DNA of 64,000 nt from Tenebrio molitor (GCF_963966145.1 NC_091053.1:12028001-12092000), one strand, 5' to 3'. Shown: positions 1 to 10,030, numbered from the stretch's first letter. The notes: generated from the letters alone by a model not told the origin. Program-made: numbers and translations.

Positions 1-1021
1 CACGGAGTTTTTTTCGGCGGAGAGTGAAGCAGTTTTCAAATTCTTTGTAATGGTCATGTTCCCAGGACTTGCAAAATTGCTGCGACTAAGGTAAGTGCCA
101 AAATATATATTTCTCCATGTGTCGTTTTATTTCTAGATTTGTTCCAAAGCAAGTTGAAGTAAAGTTGATAGATATTGTGACCCAAACTCTGAAATATCGC
201 AGAGATAATAACGTCGTGCGTCACGACTTTTTGCACATCATGAACCAGATCAAAGAAAACTCCCAAAGTGCCGGGTTTTCAGAGGTGGACGTGACCGCCC
301 ACGCGGCTGGATTTTTCGGGGACGGCTACGAAACGAGTTCAATTGTGATGAGTTTCTTTTTGTTCAATTTGAGTAACAATCCAGTTGCTCAAAAGAAACT
401 GCGAGAGGAGATAGATGCAGCGTTCGAAGATAATGACAACAAACTACCTTACGATGTCTTGCAAGGACTGTCATACTTGGATGCTGCTTTAAACGGTACA
501 AAACTAGACAATTTTGTCAAAATACCACAATTTCTTTGTAGAATCGTTGCGAATCTATCCACCGGTGATCTTTTTGCAAAGACGGTGCACCAAAGCGTTT
601 ACCTTCACACCAAAGATGACCAACAAACTTGTTACTATCGACGAAGGGACTACTGTCATTTTACCAATATATGGTCTGCAAAACGATCCAAAATACTACG
701 AAGAGCCTGACTCCTACAAGCCGGAAAGGTTTTTGGGAAGCAACAAAGACAACTTGACCAAGCATACGTTCTTACCTCTGGGTGAAGGACCAAGATCTTG
801 TTTAGGTGCGTAAATGTTGTTTGAATTACGTGTTGGTCATTGCCTCTCTTCTAGGACAAAGATTTGGCTTCTTGCAAGTTAAGATTGGTGTGGCTTATAT
901 TGTACGCCATTACGAATTATCCGTCAACGAGAAGACAAAACTACCAATTCAGTTTGACAAAACTAATATTATGACTTCACCTGTTGGGGGCTTATGGTTA
1001 GATTTCAAAAAGGTTATGTAA
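1..1021 (+). CDS. Cytochrome P450, clan 3 (CYP6-like), 3' part, type 1
   Basis: This is the carboxy-terminal 292 residues of a microsomal P450 monooxygenase; the 5' part lies left of the window. Exons are <1-90, 137-495, 542-805 and 855-1021 (stop TAA), all with GT-AG introns of 46-49 bp. Visible family marks are the I-helix stretch AAGFFGDGYETSS, the K-helix ESLR formed across the 495/542 junction, YKPERF, and the heme loop PLGEGPRSCLG with the cysteine ligand. Exon sizes 359, 264 and 167 bp equal those of the complete gene at 6508-8254, and the two are very similar even in intron 3, so they are recent tandem paralogues. The reading frame is open in everything visible. Clan-3 P450s usually oxidise xenobiotics or plant toxins using NADPH-P450 reductase, but substrate cannot be read from sequence. 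The subfamily is not assigned. Confidence 0.93.
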
Positions 1022-1082
1022 ATGTCGCCCTAAATTTTTTGCTTTGCATCTGATGAAATAATTAAATTTCCACTTCAGCAGA

Positions 1083-1252
1083 AGAACGATCTTGTTATTT
1101 TTCTCTGCATTTTATCTGCATCCTGATAACCGAACCTATCTAATACAGTTAAATCAACAATTCTAGATGAATTTCTTCTCCAAGAGTAAAATTGCGTTAC
1201 AGATATAATATATTGATACAGACAGAGCTAACGAAGAGTGGGTGATTTTCAT
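1083..1252 (-). pseudogene. Decayed copy of the small secreted-protein ORF
   Basis: Read on the minus strand from an ATG at 1252, this stretch aligns base by base with the open reading frame at 9791-10030: a hydrophobic start, then GEEIHLELLI against GDEIHQELLI, then GYQDAD against GYQDVD. It has indels and in-frame stops and cannot encode the protein. It lies about 80 bp upstream of, and divergent from, the broken P450 at 1330, exactly as the intact copy lies about 110 bp upstream of the P450 at 10143. That shared arrangement supports duplication of a divergent gene pair. Confidence 0.6.
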
Positions 1253-1329
1253 AAAAGTACTAAATTAAACAGAACTCGCTTGTTACAGTGTGTTGGATTT
1301 ATCCAACTAGTCACCGAAATGGATCAAAA

Positions 1330-2275
1330 ATGATACCAGTAACTCTAGTATTCGAATAAATCGCAGCTGGCTACTACATTTAGAAGGAGAATTACCAGCA
1401 GTGGGAAAAAGAGGAGTAATCCTTTCAAAATCAAAACTCTTGGTGGGAAACTTTGGCAAATGTTTAATATTCAAAAGCTCTCCGGGAGAAATATACACCA
1501 AAAGTTATAAGTAAGAAATATTTTATTTATGCAATTTTCTTTTAATACTTTGTTAGCAACTACAAGAATAAAGAATCTGAGGCAGAATATAGCCTAAGGG
1601 AGTCCGTTTCGGCTCAGGGACGCGAGGGTCGCGGGTTCGATTCCGACCCAGGGCGAAATTAAAAAAGAAATTAAAAAAAAGGCTATATTCTGTCTCGTGA
1701 TTCGGAAGTCACGTTAAGCCATTGGTCCCGGTCTATTGAGTTGGTCATCATGCCCCTCATAGATTTGTAAACCAGTCCTAGACTGTGTAACAAATATTTT
1801 TTTTAAGGATCTGTCGGTTTCTACCGATCCACCACTCCGCTATTCTAAATCCGCGACCCTGAACTAATCAAAGAGGTGACAGTCAAACCGTTTAATTATT
1901 ATCACTCTGACCCTTTTTCGGAAGAAATCGGTTTTGTGTGAAGTATAAAAATGGAAGATAATGAGAGCTCAACTGATATCGGAGGTCACGAGCCGGAAGG
2001 TACCCCAGTTGTAAAATCGGTCGATTTGATACGACAAAAATTCCAGATGATATGGTTGTATCCGCTCTTGGAAGACGTTTCTACCAGACTGGTACGATTT
2101 ATGGACGGCAAAGCAGCGATGCCGAATGAAGAAGGGTACGAAGCCAACGAACTGGCTAGAAGATTTACTTTTGAATAATATGGGTAGCTGTGGTTTTGAA
2201 GGCAAATATTTGGAAGAGAAAAACAGTTACTTTAGGCAAATTGCTAGAGAGTTCTTCTTACCGGAACCTTGAGCT
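1330..2275 (+). pseudogene. P450 pseudogene, type 2, 5' half only
   Basis: The first exon (1330-1510) reads MIPVTLVFE, then has two stops, and continues YQQWEKRGV and LLVGNFGKCLIFKSSPGEIY, the membrane anchor and proline-hinge region of a P450, ending at a good GTAAG donor. Exon 2 resumes after about 1556 (YKNKES), is interrupted by a SINE at 1580-1804, and continues VGFYRSTTP and IRDPELIKEVTVK with stops. A later piece matches the MKSLFPLLEDNG exon of the intact gene: WLYPLLEDVSTRLVRFMDG, then GYEANELARRFTF and a stop, then FRQIAREFF. Homology ends near 2275, so the I-helix, K-helix and heme regions are missing. It is closest to the pseudogene at 10143-11445. Not functional. Confidence 0.85.
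1580..1804 (+). mobile_element. tRNA-derived SINE-like element in a P450 exon
   Basis: The element has a Pol III-type internal promoter: an A-box match TAGCCTAAGGG (1590-1600) and a B-box match GGTTCGATTCC (1634-1644), 44 bp apart as in a tRNA. An A-rich linker follows (about 1657-1680), then a body from 1681 to about 1797 and a T-run. It is flanked by near-identical 9-mers AAGAATCTG (1571-1579) and AAGGATCTG (1805-1813), a likely target-site duplication, and it interrupts exon 2 of the P450 pseudogene. The body recurs almost base for base in reverse orientation at 40441-40560. Bases 1579-1594 and 1681-1696 form an inverted repeat (15 of 16) around the tRNA-like head. It is not a tRNA gene: no acceptor stem can be formed. 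Confidence 0.75.
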
Positions 2276-2524
2276 ATTTTTAATTGGTACTTTCCATAAA
2301 CAACAAAAACCTTGAACATCCCTTAATTTTATTATGGTAGATTTAGTCCAAAAAAAGAAGATAAAAAAAATTGATTGTTTCAAATGCACGTTGTGGTACT
2401 CTCCAGGCATAAGGTATCCACACAACCGTTCGCTTGGTAGAAGAGTGACCTTGAACTGTAACCTTTTCGCTTAGATAAGAATAGCATTGATCCATTGATG
2501 ATAAGATATTTTTGATGCAAAATA
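2276..2524. other. Spacer without recognised gene
   Basis: AT-rich sequence between the P450 pseudogene and the MITE. The minus-strand ORF here (2343-2573) resembles no protein I recognise and partly overlaps the MITE terminus, so it is not called. Confidence 0.4.
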
Positions 2525-2751
2525 AACTAGGCAAAAATGAATAGGGAATTCCACAATTTTTCTTGGAAAGCAAAATAATTGCCCCAATCCTCCCACGTAT
2601 TCTTAAACATAAGATAAATTTAAAATCTTACAAGTACTTGAAACATTACATTGAATATTGATATATTTGTAACACATTTCATTACAAATTTTAAACGGTA
2701 TTTATAAAAAATTTAAAAAAGGAAAAATTCCCTATTCATTTTTGCCTAGTT
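2525..2751. mobile_element. MITE with 26-bp perfect terminal inverted repeats
   Basis: The left end AACTAGGCAAAAATGAATAG and following 6 bases (2525-2550) are an exact reverse complement of 2726-2751. Both ends are flanked by TA (2523-2524 and 2752-2753), the target duplication of Tc1/mariner-type elements. The 227-bp element has no coding capacity. It lies close to the decayed Tc1-like transposase that follows, but the ends need not belong to that element. Confidence 0.8.
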
Positions 2752-2940
2752 TATATCGATAAAAGTTTGTGTCCACTTAGTAAAGAATGTCGAGAATACA
2801 GGTTTGGGGCAAAAAAAGTTATCTTATTAACAGTTGATTTATTGAAGCCATAAAACCCAAAAAGTGCAAACTTTTACAAAGAGGTAAATGCGTTTATCCA
2901 TTTGCTTTTTTTTTCGTTGCAACTGTGAAAGAAACAAAAT

Positions 2941-3955
2941 GAATGTTGATGTTCTTGGTACATCACGAAGGCGTAGAGTGTACCTATCAAAGATTCAGAT
3001 TGCTAGAGCTGTCACTCTAATTGAAGAGGGCCACTCAAGGCGACAACTAGCCCGAATCTTAAATGTTATTCCCGCTGCCATAAATAGGGCCTGGATAAGA
3101 TATCAAATCTATGGTATTGTTAGAAGACAACCTTATCTGCCTCGTGGAAGGGCAACTTCCGAGAGAGAAGACCGTTTGATAAGGCTTTGGGCCACCAGAG
3201 TACGCGCGAGTACTACAGCAACGCTCCAAAATGACCTGGTAGAGATGACAGAAACCAGAATAAGTACCCAAACAACACTGAACAGGCTTTATGAACGCGA
3301 GTTTAACCCGAGAAGACCAGCTAACGTACCCCCTTTAAGCCTCGAGCAGCGCAGAACAAGAAGGTTATTTGCTCAAGAACATGTTGATTGGAACTTGGAG
3401 CAGTGGAGCAACTGTTTGCATCACATTGATGGACGAGTTCGTGTGTGGAGACGCCCAGGGGAACGGTATTTAGACGGTACCCTAAAAGAAAAGGTTCCAT
3501 TTGGAGGAGAGTCCATAATGGTTTGGGGTGGGATAATTTTGAATTGACGCACGGAGCTGGTGGTAATTCGTGAGGGGTTTACGACTGCTCGGAGGTACAT
3601 AGACGATGTTTTAGAATCACATGTGATACAGTTTCCAGAGAATATGGTTCTCCAGAACTCATTATGTAGCAGGATAATGCCCGTCCACACGCAGCCAAAG
3701 AAGTGCAAAATTTCCTCAATACCCATAATATTCAGGTACGAATTGGCCCCACCGCAGTCCAGACCTCAATGCAATTGACACACTTGGGCAGCAATTGAAG
3801 GAACGTCAGCCACTCCAGAACCTACAATACGTCGAGGAAATCCTTCTGAAAGAACGGGAAGAGTGACTCCTCAGGTTATTCAAAATTTTATTGAAAGTAT
3901 GCCTCGTCGTTCTGCGGAAATTTTGGGGGTTAGAAGAGACCATACCTCTTATTAA
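2941..3955 (+). pseudogene. Tc1-like DDE transposase, decayed
   Basis: An open stretch from about 2888, with a likely Met at 2941, encodes an amino-terminal helix-turn-helix region (IARAVTLIEEGHSRRQLARI) followed by the Tc1-type linker and DGRVRVWRRPGERY and GGESIMVWGG. A stop follows at about 3545. Similarity continues in shifted frames: REGFTTARRYIDDVLESHV, then QDNARPHAAKEVQNFL, then SPDLNAID. The segment that should carry the first catalytic Asp (normally before HIDGRVRVW) is deleted, and at least one stop and two frameshifts are present, so it cannot be active. A possible subterminal repeat around AAAAGTGCAAA occurs at about 2861 and, inverted, at about 3955. An AATAAA lies near 4000. 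Confidence 0.85.
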
Positions 3956-4019
3956 TTTTGCACTTTTGGTTCTTTTTCAGAATGTTTTCATTTGAACAAT
4001 AAAGAATTTCAATACACAT

Positions 4020-4575
4020 TTTTACATTTAATTTTTTTTCCTGGAAGCAGCACAAACAGATTACAATAGATTGTTAGTAATTTTTAGAAAACAGCCTCCT
4101 ATATTGTAATAACAACAATTTATCATGATAAATTATTCCTATAAAAAATATTCACCTTCCTAAAAGTGGCTCCTCTTTCGTTTTGATTAGTGTATAATAC
4201 CAAAACTACCTTAATATTCCTTCAATTATAATCACCTTAACCCACTACATTATCATTATCATCCTTGCATCTGACTAGGAAAGTTCAAGATTGTTGTTAT
4301 TGCTAAAAGCGTGACAAATGTGGAACAGCATTATGCTGTCCGTAGAGAAATTCGATTCTTGGCTTAATTCATACGAATAATTAACAATAGATGGATTAAA
4401 AGCAAGGCACACCTGCCAACAATATTCTACACTAACATTTATCCAGTGACCAACAACTTTCAAAATTCAGTGACGCACGGTACTGCAAAATTAAAATGTC
4501 CTTTGATTTGACAACTAAAATCGTGTGAATCAATCTAAGAATTAAATTTTGTGTAGCCGCGGACTAATACAGACA
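4020..4575. other. AT-rich spacer
   Basis: No gene seen. It contains an 18-bp perfect palindrome AATTTATCATGATAAATT around 4116-4133 and a 62-codon minus-strand ORF with no recognisable similarity. Confidence 0.4.
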
Positions 4576-4576
4576 T

Positions 4577-5590
4577 TATACAGGGTGACTGACGAAAAAG
4601 CTTCGACGCTGAATATTGCTTATTTTTTATCCAATTTGAATAAATTACACTTCAAATGAACTGATTTTCAAAACATTTGAATACCAACTGAATTACATTT
4701 TTTTCTTGCGTCCAGTTTTTGACAGATGAACATCAACTTGTTACTTTCAAATGGCACTGTACATTTTTTTTAACTCAATATTACAGAGATTTTTTTTTTT
4801 TGAATATTAAAATGCAAAGAACTATACCCATACATTAAACAAAAGTCAGGAAATTAAGTAGTTAATGTAAAACATTTTAAAATTATGTGACCAAAATAAA
4901 CAGGAGAAAAGTTAATTTTAAATACTCGAAATGCCTAAGTGAGTTCTGGATATTATTTGTCAATCACGCCATTTGTCAAAACAGTTTGATAATGATAATA
5001 ACCATGTTGTTGTGGAAGAAATTTTCCAAAGACGACTTAGTGTTAATGTATGGTGTGGCATTTTTGGAAATACATAGACTGGACTAGTAGGCCCTTTTTT
5101 AATTAATGCCAGTTTTAATCAACCAAAATATCATGCTTTATTATCAAAGGAAACAAGCAACTTTCTGGATGAAATGCCATTCCATTAGTAGTATTGAACA
5201 CAGTCGTGTTTCATCAGGACGGAGGGCGGTAGATCACATAATACACGCATTAATGTTGCATTTTTAAATAATCATTTTGGCCATGGATCGATGGGTATTT
5301 ACGGACCTATTCAATGCCCCTCTAGATCCCCAGATTTGAATCCACTGGATTTCTTTCTATGGGATTACATTGAGGCAATGTTTATTTGACCCTACGTAAC
5401 TCTATTCACCCGAGAAGAGTTAGGAAGAAGGATAGTGCAAGTCTGTGAAGAAATTCCCACAAATCTTTTACTGAATGCAAAGATGGACGTTTCCAGAAGG
5501 TGTCGATAGTGTCTAGAACAGCATGGAGGCAATTTTAGCAACTAGAATAAACGTTTTATTGGTTATAAATTAGGTTACTTGACTTTTGGT
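4577..5590 (+). pseudogene. Mariner/Tc1-superfamily transposase, heavily decayed
   Basis: The left boundary looks like a transposon end, with CAGGGTGACTGACGAAAAAG following TA. Coding remnants appear only in scattered frames: VVFHQDG near 5205, GPIQCPSRSPD and LNPLDFFLWDYIEAMF near 5305-5390 (the hallmark catalytic region of mariner-like transposases found widely in insects), and a carboxy-terminal stretch resembling VCEEIPTNLLLNAKMDV and then RRC near 5440-5510. Many stops and shifts separate them, and the amino-terminal half is barely recognisable. It sits 0.9 kb upstream of the intact P450. A second transposon-like end (TACAGGATATTTCACGAGTG) starts near 5653 in the same orientation, with no recognisable body. 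Confidence 0.7.
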
Positions 5591-5997
5591 TTTTATTTTT
5601 TTTTCAATTAAAATAAATTCGTTGTTCTTTCTTTTAATGTACGGATAATGTACAGGATATTTCACGAGTGATAATGAGCCCGACGGAATTGCAAATGCAA
5701 CCCACAATACATTTCCAAAATTAACATGGACATTTGTTTTTTGATTTAAAAAACATAAAACATAGTTTGCAGTGCAGTTTCGTAAATTTTGACATAAATG
5801 TCATATTCGCTTGGTTAAATGAAATTGTGAAAAATTTGGGAAAATGTTTGTTGCCTGCATAAACGCGTAACGGCAGAGGCATGTTTATTACATTCGCTTT
5901 AAATCAGGATCAAATCTGTTTTCTCATCGTTCGAATAAATTTGAATCGTCGTATTTTTACTTTTTCATAAATGTCCTTCTTATCGCGTAAACATTAA

Positions 5998-6206
5998 GGC
6001 TAGGACCACACTACAGACTTTTCATCGGCCGACAGTTTAGTTGGTTGCTTAATAAGTATGAGGACTTATGTGAGTGCGCACACTAAAGCGATTGTAGTCG
6101 GCCAACAGATTGATCGAAAACAGTTTAGTTTACCTGGTGGGTGCGGAAGCTACCCGATAGGACTAAATTATCGGCCGATTATTTGGTCTATAGTGTGGCC
6201 CTAGCC
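5998..6206. mobile_element. MITE with imperfect terminal inverted repeats
   Basis: GGCTAGGACCACACTACAGA at 5998 is mirrored by GTCTATAGTGTGGCCCTAGCC ending at 6206, with one extra base and few mismatches. A second nested pair (CATCGGCCGACAGTTTAGT and ACTAAATTATCGGCCGAT) continues the inverted symmetry. It is non-coding, 209 bp, about 300 bp upstream of the intact P450 start codon. The target duplication is unclear. Confidence 0.7.
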
Positions 6207-6440
6207 TATTACATAGCAAATGTAAATTTAACACGATTTATTTGTTTCTTTTTATTTTTGCTAATTTGTTTCACTTATTCTTTTCGGAAAATCTCTACGT
6301 AAACTTAAAAATTTCAATTTTTTTTTTAATTTCGATTTTTTTCAACAAGAACAACGTAGATTTGTGCGATTGTGACACACAATGTTAGTTTGACCTCGAC
6401 CTGACCCTTCCCTATTCATCTCTGTCTCGATTTATCCCTA

Positions 6441-6480
6441 ATATAATAAACATAATTTAGATTCGTCGCTAGTCTTCATT
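6441..6480 (+). promoter_or_regulatory. Possible core promoter of the complete P450
   Basis: A TATA-like run ATATAATAAA (6441-6450) precedes a TTCATTCA initiator-like sequence at about 6476-6484, roughly 30 bp downstream and 25-30 bp before the ATG at 6508. Spacing fits an insect TATA promoter with a short leader. This is inferred from motifs only. Confidence 0.3.
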
Positions 6481-6507
6481 CAACACGCTAGTAAACAGTT
6501 GTCAACA

Positions 6508-8254
6508 ATGATAATCTCGGTTCTAATAATTTCGGCAATTACCATTGCCTACTTTTGGCTGAAACTCAACTATCAGTACTGGAAAAGACGTGGAATACCA
6601 GGCCCAGAACCCCACCTGTTGGTGGGAAATTTGGGAAAATGCTTCATTCTGAAATCGTCTCCAGGACATATCTACACCAACGCCTACAAGTAAATTTTGC
6701 CATTGTATCTTCTTGTAGTGAGAGTATACTTTTCAGTGCTTTTCCCGATGCAGATGCAGTCGGAATGTACAGAGCCACTACTCCCATATTGCTATTAAGG
6801 GACCCCGAAATGGTCAAAGAAGTGACAGTAAAATCTTTTTCGAGTTTCCACGACAACGACATCTGCATTGACAAAGATGTCGACGCCATATTTGGTAGAA
6901 ACCCTTTCGTCTTGAAAGGAGAAGAATGGAAGATGGTTCGAGCCCAACTAACTCCAGCCTTCACGAGCGGAAAAGTGAGTATAACGACTCCATTCCATCC
7001 TATTGTGTTGACGAAGTGCTTCAGATGAAGAGTTTGTTTCCTCTTCTGGAAGACAACGGTATCAAACTGACCAAGTATCTTGAAACTCGACCAGAAGCGA
7101 CGAATGGTGATGGGTACGAAGCCAAAGAATTGAGCGCCCTATTTACAATCAACAATATAGCCAGCAGCGTTTTCGGCCTCGAAGGGAAATGCTTCGAAGA
7201 AGAAAACAGCCACTTTAGAAAACTTGCCACGGAGTTTTTCTCGTCGGAGAGTGGGGTAGTTTTCAAATTCTTTATAATGATCATGTTCCCACCACTTGGA
7301 AGACTACTGCGTCTGAGGCAAGTGCCACAATACATACGAGTATTTCTCTATTTTTCATTTTGTTTCTAGATTTGTTTCAAAGCCGGTGGAAGTAAAGTTG
7401 ATAGATATTGTGACCCAAACTCTGAAATATCGCAGAGAAAATAACGTCGTCCGTCACGATTTCTTGCACATCATGAACCAGATCAAAGAAAACTCTAAAG
7501 GTGGCGAGTTTACAGAGGTGGACATGGCCGCCCACGCGGCTGGATTTTTCGGGGACGGCTTCGAAACGAGCTCTATTGTGATGAGTTTCTTTTTGTTCAA
7601 TCTGAGCAACAATCCTGATGCTCAAATGAAACTAAGAGAGGAGATAGATGCAGCATTTGGGGATAATGACAATAAACCACCTTACGAAGTCTTTCTAGCG
7701 CTGCCATACTTGGATGCTGCTTTAAACGGTACAAAACTGAACAGTTTGGTTAATATATGACAATTTCTTTGCAGAATCGTTGCGACTCCATCCGCCGATG
7801 ATCTCTTTGCAAAAACTGTGCACCAAAGCTTTTACCTTCACACCAAAGACGACCAACAAACCTGTTACTATCGACGAAGGTACTCCTATCATTTTGCCAG
7901 TGTATGGTCTACAGAACGATCCAAAATACTACGATGATCCTGACTCCTACAAGCCGGAAAGGTTTTTGGGAAGCAACAAAGACAACTTGACCAAGTATGC
8001 GTTCTTACCTCTGGGTGAAGGACCAAGATCTTGTTTAGGTGCGTAAATGTTGTTTGAATTACCAGTTGGTCAATGTCTCTCTTCTAGGACAAAGATTTGG
8101 ATTCTTGCAAGTTAAGATTGGTGTGGCTTATATTATACGCCATTACGAATTATCCGTCAACAAGAAGACGAAGCTACCTATCCAGTTTGACGCAACCAAT
8201 GCAATGACTGCACCAGTTGGAGGATTGTGGCTAGATTTCAAAAAGATCTTGTAG
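6508..8254 (+). CDS. Cytochrome P450, clan 3 (CYP6-like), complete, type 1
   Basis: Six exons (6508-6689, 6737-6974, 7025-7317, 7370-7728, 7775-8038, 8088-8254) join to a 1503-bp frame encoding 500 residues, the normal P450 length. ATG 6508 was chosen over the upstream TTG because it precedes the anchor MIISVLIISAITIAYFWLKL. Then come the hinge GIPGPEP (residues 29-35), C-helix WKMVR (W125, R129), I-helix GDGFETSS (299-306), K-helix ESLR (358-361), PERF (418-421) and the heme ligand C444 in PLGEGPRSCLG. It is an ER-anchored monooxygenase, probably detoxifying, that depends on P450 reductase. Odd points: intron 3 starts with GC (GAG|GCAAGT), the heme-loop Phe seven residues before Cys is Leu437, and the usual I-helix Ala is Asp300. 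Everything else looks functional. It is the only complete P450 in the window. Confidence 0.96.
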
Positions 8255-8290
8255 ATGTCAATACATATTAATTAATGTTCTTTTGTTTCA

Positions 8291-8296
8291 AATAAA
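8291..8296 (+). terminator. Polyadenylation signal of the complete P450
   Basis: AATAAA lies 37 bp after the stop codon in an AT-rich 3' flank (context TTTCAAATAAACACAATTTT). It is the first canonical signal downstream and fits a very short 3' UTR. Confidence 0.6.
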
Positions 8297-8321
8297 CACA
8301 ATTTTGACCTCTAAGCTAGTA

Positions 8322-8498
8322 TTTGGTGTTTTTTTTTAAATTTTACCTTGTAGTAGGCGTTGAAGAGTCGATTGTCAACACACCAATCATGTGAAACGTA
8401 AGATTTAAACAGCTGATCCGTGATCCGTAACCTGTCTAGTGCGTTCACAATCGACACTTCAACGCCTACTATGAGGTGTAATTTAAAGAAACACCCGA
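8322..8498. mobile_element. Foldback MITE with about 50-bp arms
   Basis: The arm at about 8326-8375 (…TTGTAGTAGGCGTTGAAGAG and onward) is mirrored by about 8446-8496 (ACAATCGACACTTCAACGCC and onward). The outer ends TTTGGTGTTT and AAACACCCGA are flanked by TA on both sides (8320-8321, 8499-8500). It is non-coding and starts only 26 bp after the P450 polyadenylation signal. Confidence 0.75.
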
Positions 8499-8545
8499 TA
8501 CTTATTACGGATAATCTGATCTGTTGAGTTTTTATTGTTATTCAA

Positions 8546-8743
8546 TTATTCTATAATTCTGTTGGGTAACAAAAAGAGGAAGGAACCTAGACTCAAACCC
8601 TGCGGAACTCCAGAAATTTGACTATTGTTCTTCGACTCCGAATTATTGTAAGCAACAGGTGGTTTATGATTCTGAAGATAGGAAGCTATTATTAGTTCAG
8701 ACAAAGACTCTGAAAAAGCTTTCATTTGATTATTATTATGCAC
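8546..8743 (-). pseudogene. LINE reverse-transcriptase fragment (jockey/CR1-like)
   Basis: A short minus-strand open frame ends in ISGVPQGLSLGSFLFLLP, matching the GVPQGSVLGPLLF block of non-LTR reverse transcriptases. The upstream part (SELIIASYLQNHKPPVAYNN) fits the region just before that block. The YxDD catalytic block and the rest of the polyprotein are absent, so this is a small relic. Confidence 0.65.
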
Positions 8744-9136
8744 AAGCCGATCTAATGAAAAGCTTTCCTAACAAAACTAAAAATGACACCTGACCCTAGT
8801 AATTAACAAGTTCGGGCGCATATTGCATAAAACACATACTAAACATTCAGATAACAGTGTATCCCATCTTAATTTCACCATTTGCGTTATTGTTGGTTAT
8901 ATCAGTATTTTAATTCACCTTTTTTTTGTGTGAAGATTAAATTTAATTTTGGCTTGTGTGTTTTATATTTTTCAAATTCTAGGAGAGCAACGTCATTGAC
9001 ACATCGCATTAATTTAACCTCTCATTTTAACCTATATATTCAAACTTCACATTTATCTCCATTTATCTCATATTTAATAGACGCATTTTGGATTCATCTT
9101 TAGTTTTCCTTCGGCACGAGCGTAAGAATCCCAAAA

Positions 9137-9765
9137 ATGACAATTGTTGCTCTAGTAATTTTGACAACCACCGTTGTCTACTTCTGGATAAAATTCAACT
9201 ACCAGTACTCAGAAAGACGTGGAATACCAGGTCCAGAACCAACACTTCTGGTTGGAAATTTTGGGCCAAGCTTCTTACTTAAATCCTCACTTGGACACAA
9301 GTAAAACCTATCCAATGTGTTTTCTGTTGATGACAGTGTAATCTTCAGTGGCTTCGCAGGCGCAGATGTGGTCGGAATCTACAGAACCATCGCTCCCATA
9401 TTGCTACTGGGAGACCCAGAACTCATCAAGGAGGTGACGGTGAACTTTTTTTGCATTTACATGGTGACAACATATCACTCAACAAAGAAGTCGACATCGA
9501 CATTAGCAGAGATCCATTTGTCTTGAAAGGAAAAGAATGGAAGATGGTTTGCATTCTCTCTTGGAAGACAATGGTATAAAAGTGGTCAAGTATCTTAAAG
9601 CTCGACTGGAAGCAAGGAATGGTGATGGTTACCAAGCCAAAGAACTACGCGTGTGATTTACTCTGAATAACGTCGCTAGTTGTCGTTTTGATCTCGAAGG
9701 AAATTGCTTCCAAGAGGAAAAGAGCGACTTCCGAAAACTTCCCAAGGAGTTGGGGGACAGTGATT
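9137..9765 (+). pseudogene. P450 pseudogene, type 1, 5' half
   Basis: Exon 1 (9137-9300) is open and reads MTIVALVILTTTVVYFWIKF, then QYSERRGIPGPEPTLLVGNF, close to the complete gene but with Trp to Ser after QY and an in-frame loss of the six residues before the donor. Exon 2 starts at 9349 (GFAGADVVGIYRTIAP, GDPELIKEVTVNFF), then frameshifts. ISRDPFVLKGKEWKMV reappears in another frame. The rest of exon 2, the intron and the start of exon 3 are deleted, fusing directly to LLEDNGIKVVKYLKARLEA. After a further shift it ends near DFRKLPKELG at about 9760. The I-helix to heme half is missing. Not functional. Confidence 0.88.
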
Positions 9766-9790
9766 AGATTTCAACAAGATTATCTAGATG

Positions 9791-10030
9791 TTACTCCAGA
9801 TTCTTTGCTATGTAAATAGTGTAATATGAACATTTGCACTTTCGTGAAAAGATGTTCTCGTCTTGTTTTCTGTACTTTTTGTCCACATCCTGATAGCCTA
9901 AGCTTTCCAAAGCATTTTTAGCAGCTTCAATCAACAGTTCTTGATGAATTTCGTCTCCAACAACAAAATTGTCTCGTAGAAATAATATAATGATAAAAAT
10001 AGAACCAATGAAGAGCTGGTGCAGTTTCAC
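9791..10030 (-). CDS. Putative small secreted protein (79 aa), unknown family
   Basis: A minus-strand frame of 79 codons starts with a typical signal peptide (MKLHQLFIGSIFIIILFLRD, then NFVVG) and continues with a charged, probably helical mature part (DEIHQELLIEAAKNALESLG) ending in a basic, Cys-containing tail (RKCKCSYY). I do not recognise the family. It faces away from the P450 starting at 10143, with 112 bp between the two start codons, so the pair could share a promoter. A decayed homologue in the same position beside the P450 at 1330 shows the block was duplicated and argues that the ORF is or was a real gene. It could also be a first exon of a longer gene, though no obvious donor was seen. 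Confidence 0.45.
   Translation of the reverse strand: MKLHQLFIGSIFIIILFLRDNFVVGDEIHQELLIEAAKNALESLGYQDVDKKYRKQDENIFSRKCKCSYYTIYIAKNLE

Noticed and set aside
1580..1650. Possible tRNA gene
   Set aside because: A and B boxes are present, but no acceptor or anticodon stem can be formed, and the sequence is part of a dispersed SINE.
6644..7625. Minus-strand ORFs opposite the complete P450 (6644-6964, 7021-7335, 7377-7625)
   Set aside because: They are antisense shadows of conserved P450 exons. The same happens at 54-266 opposite the paralogue, and no independent domain is visible.
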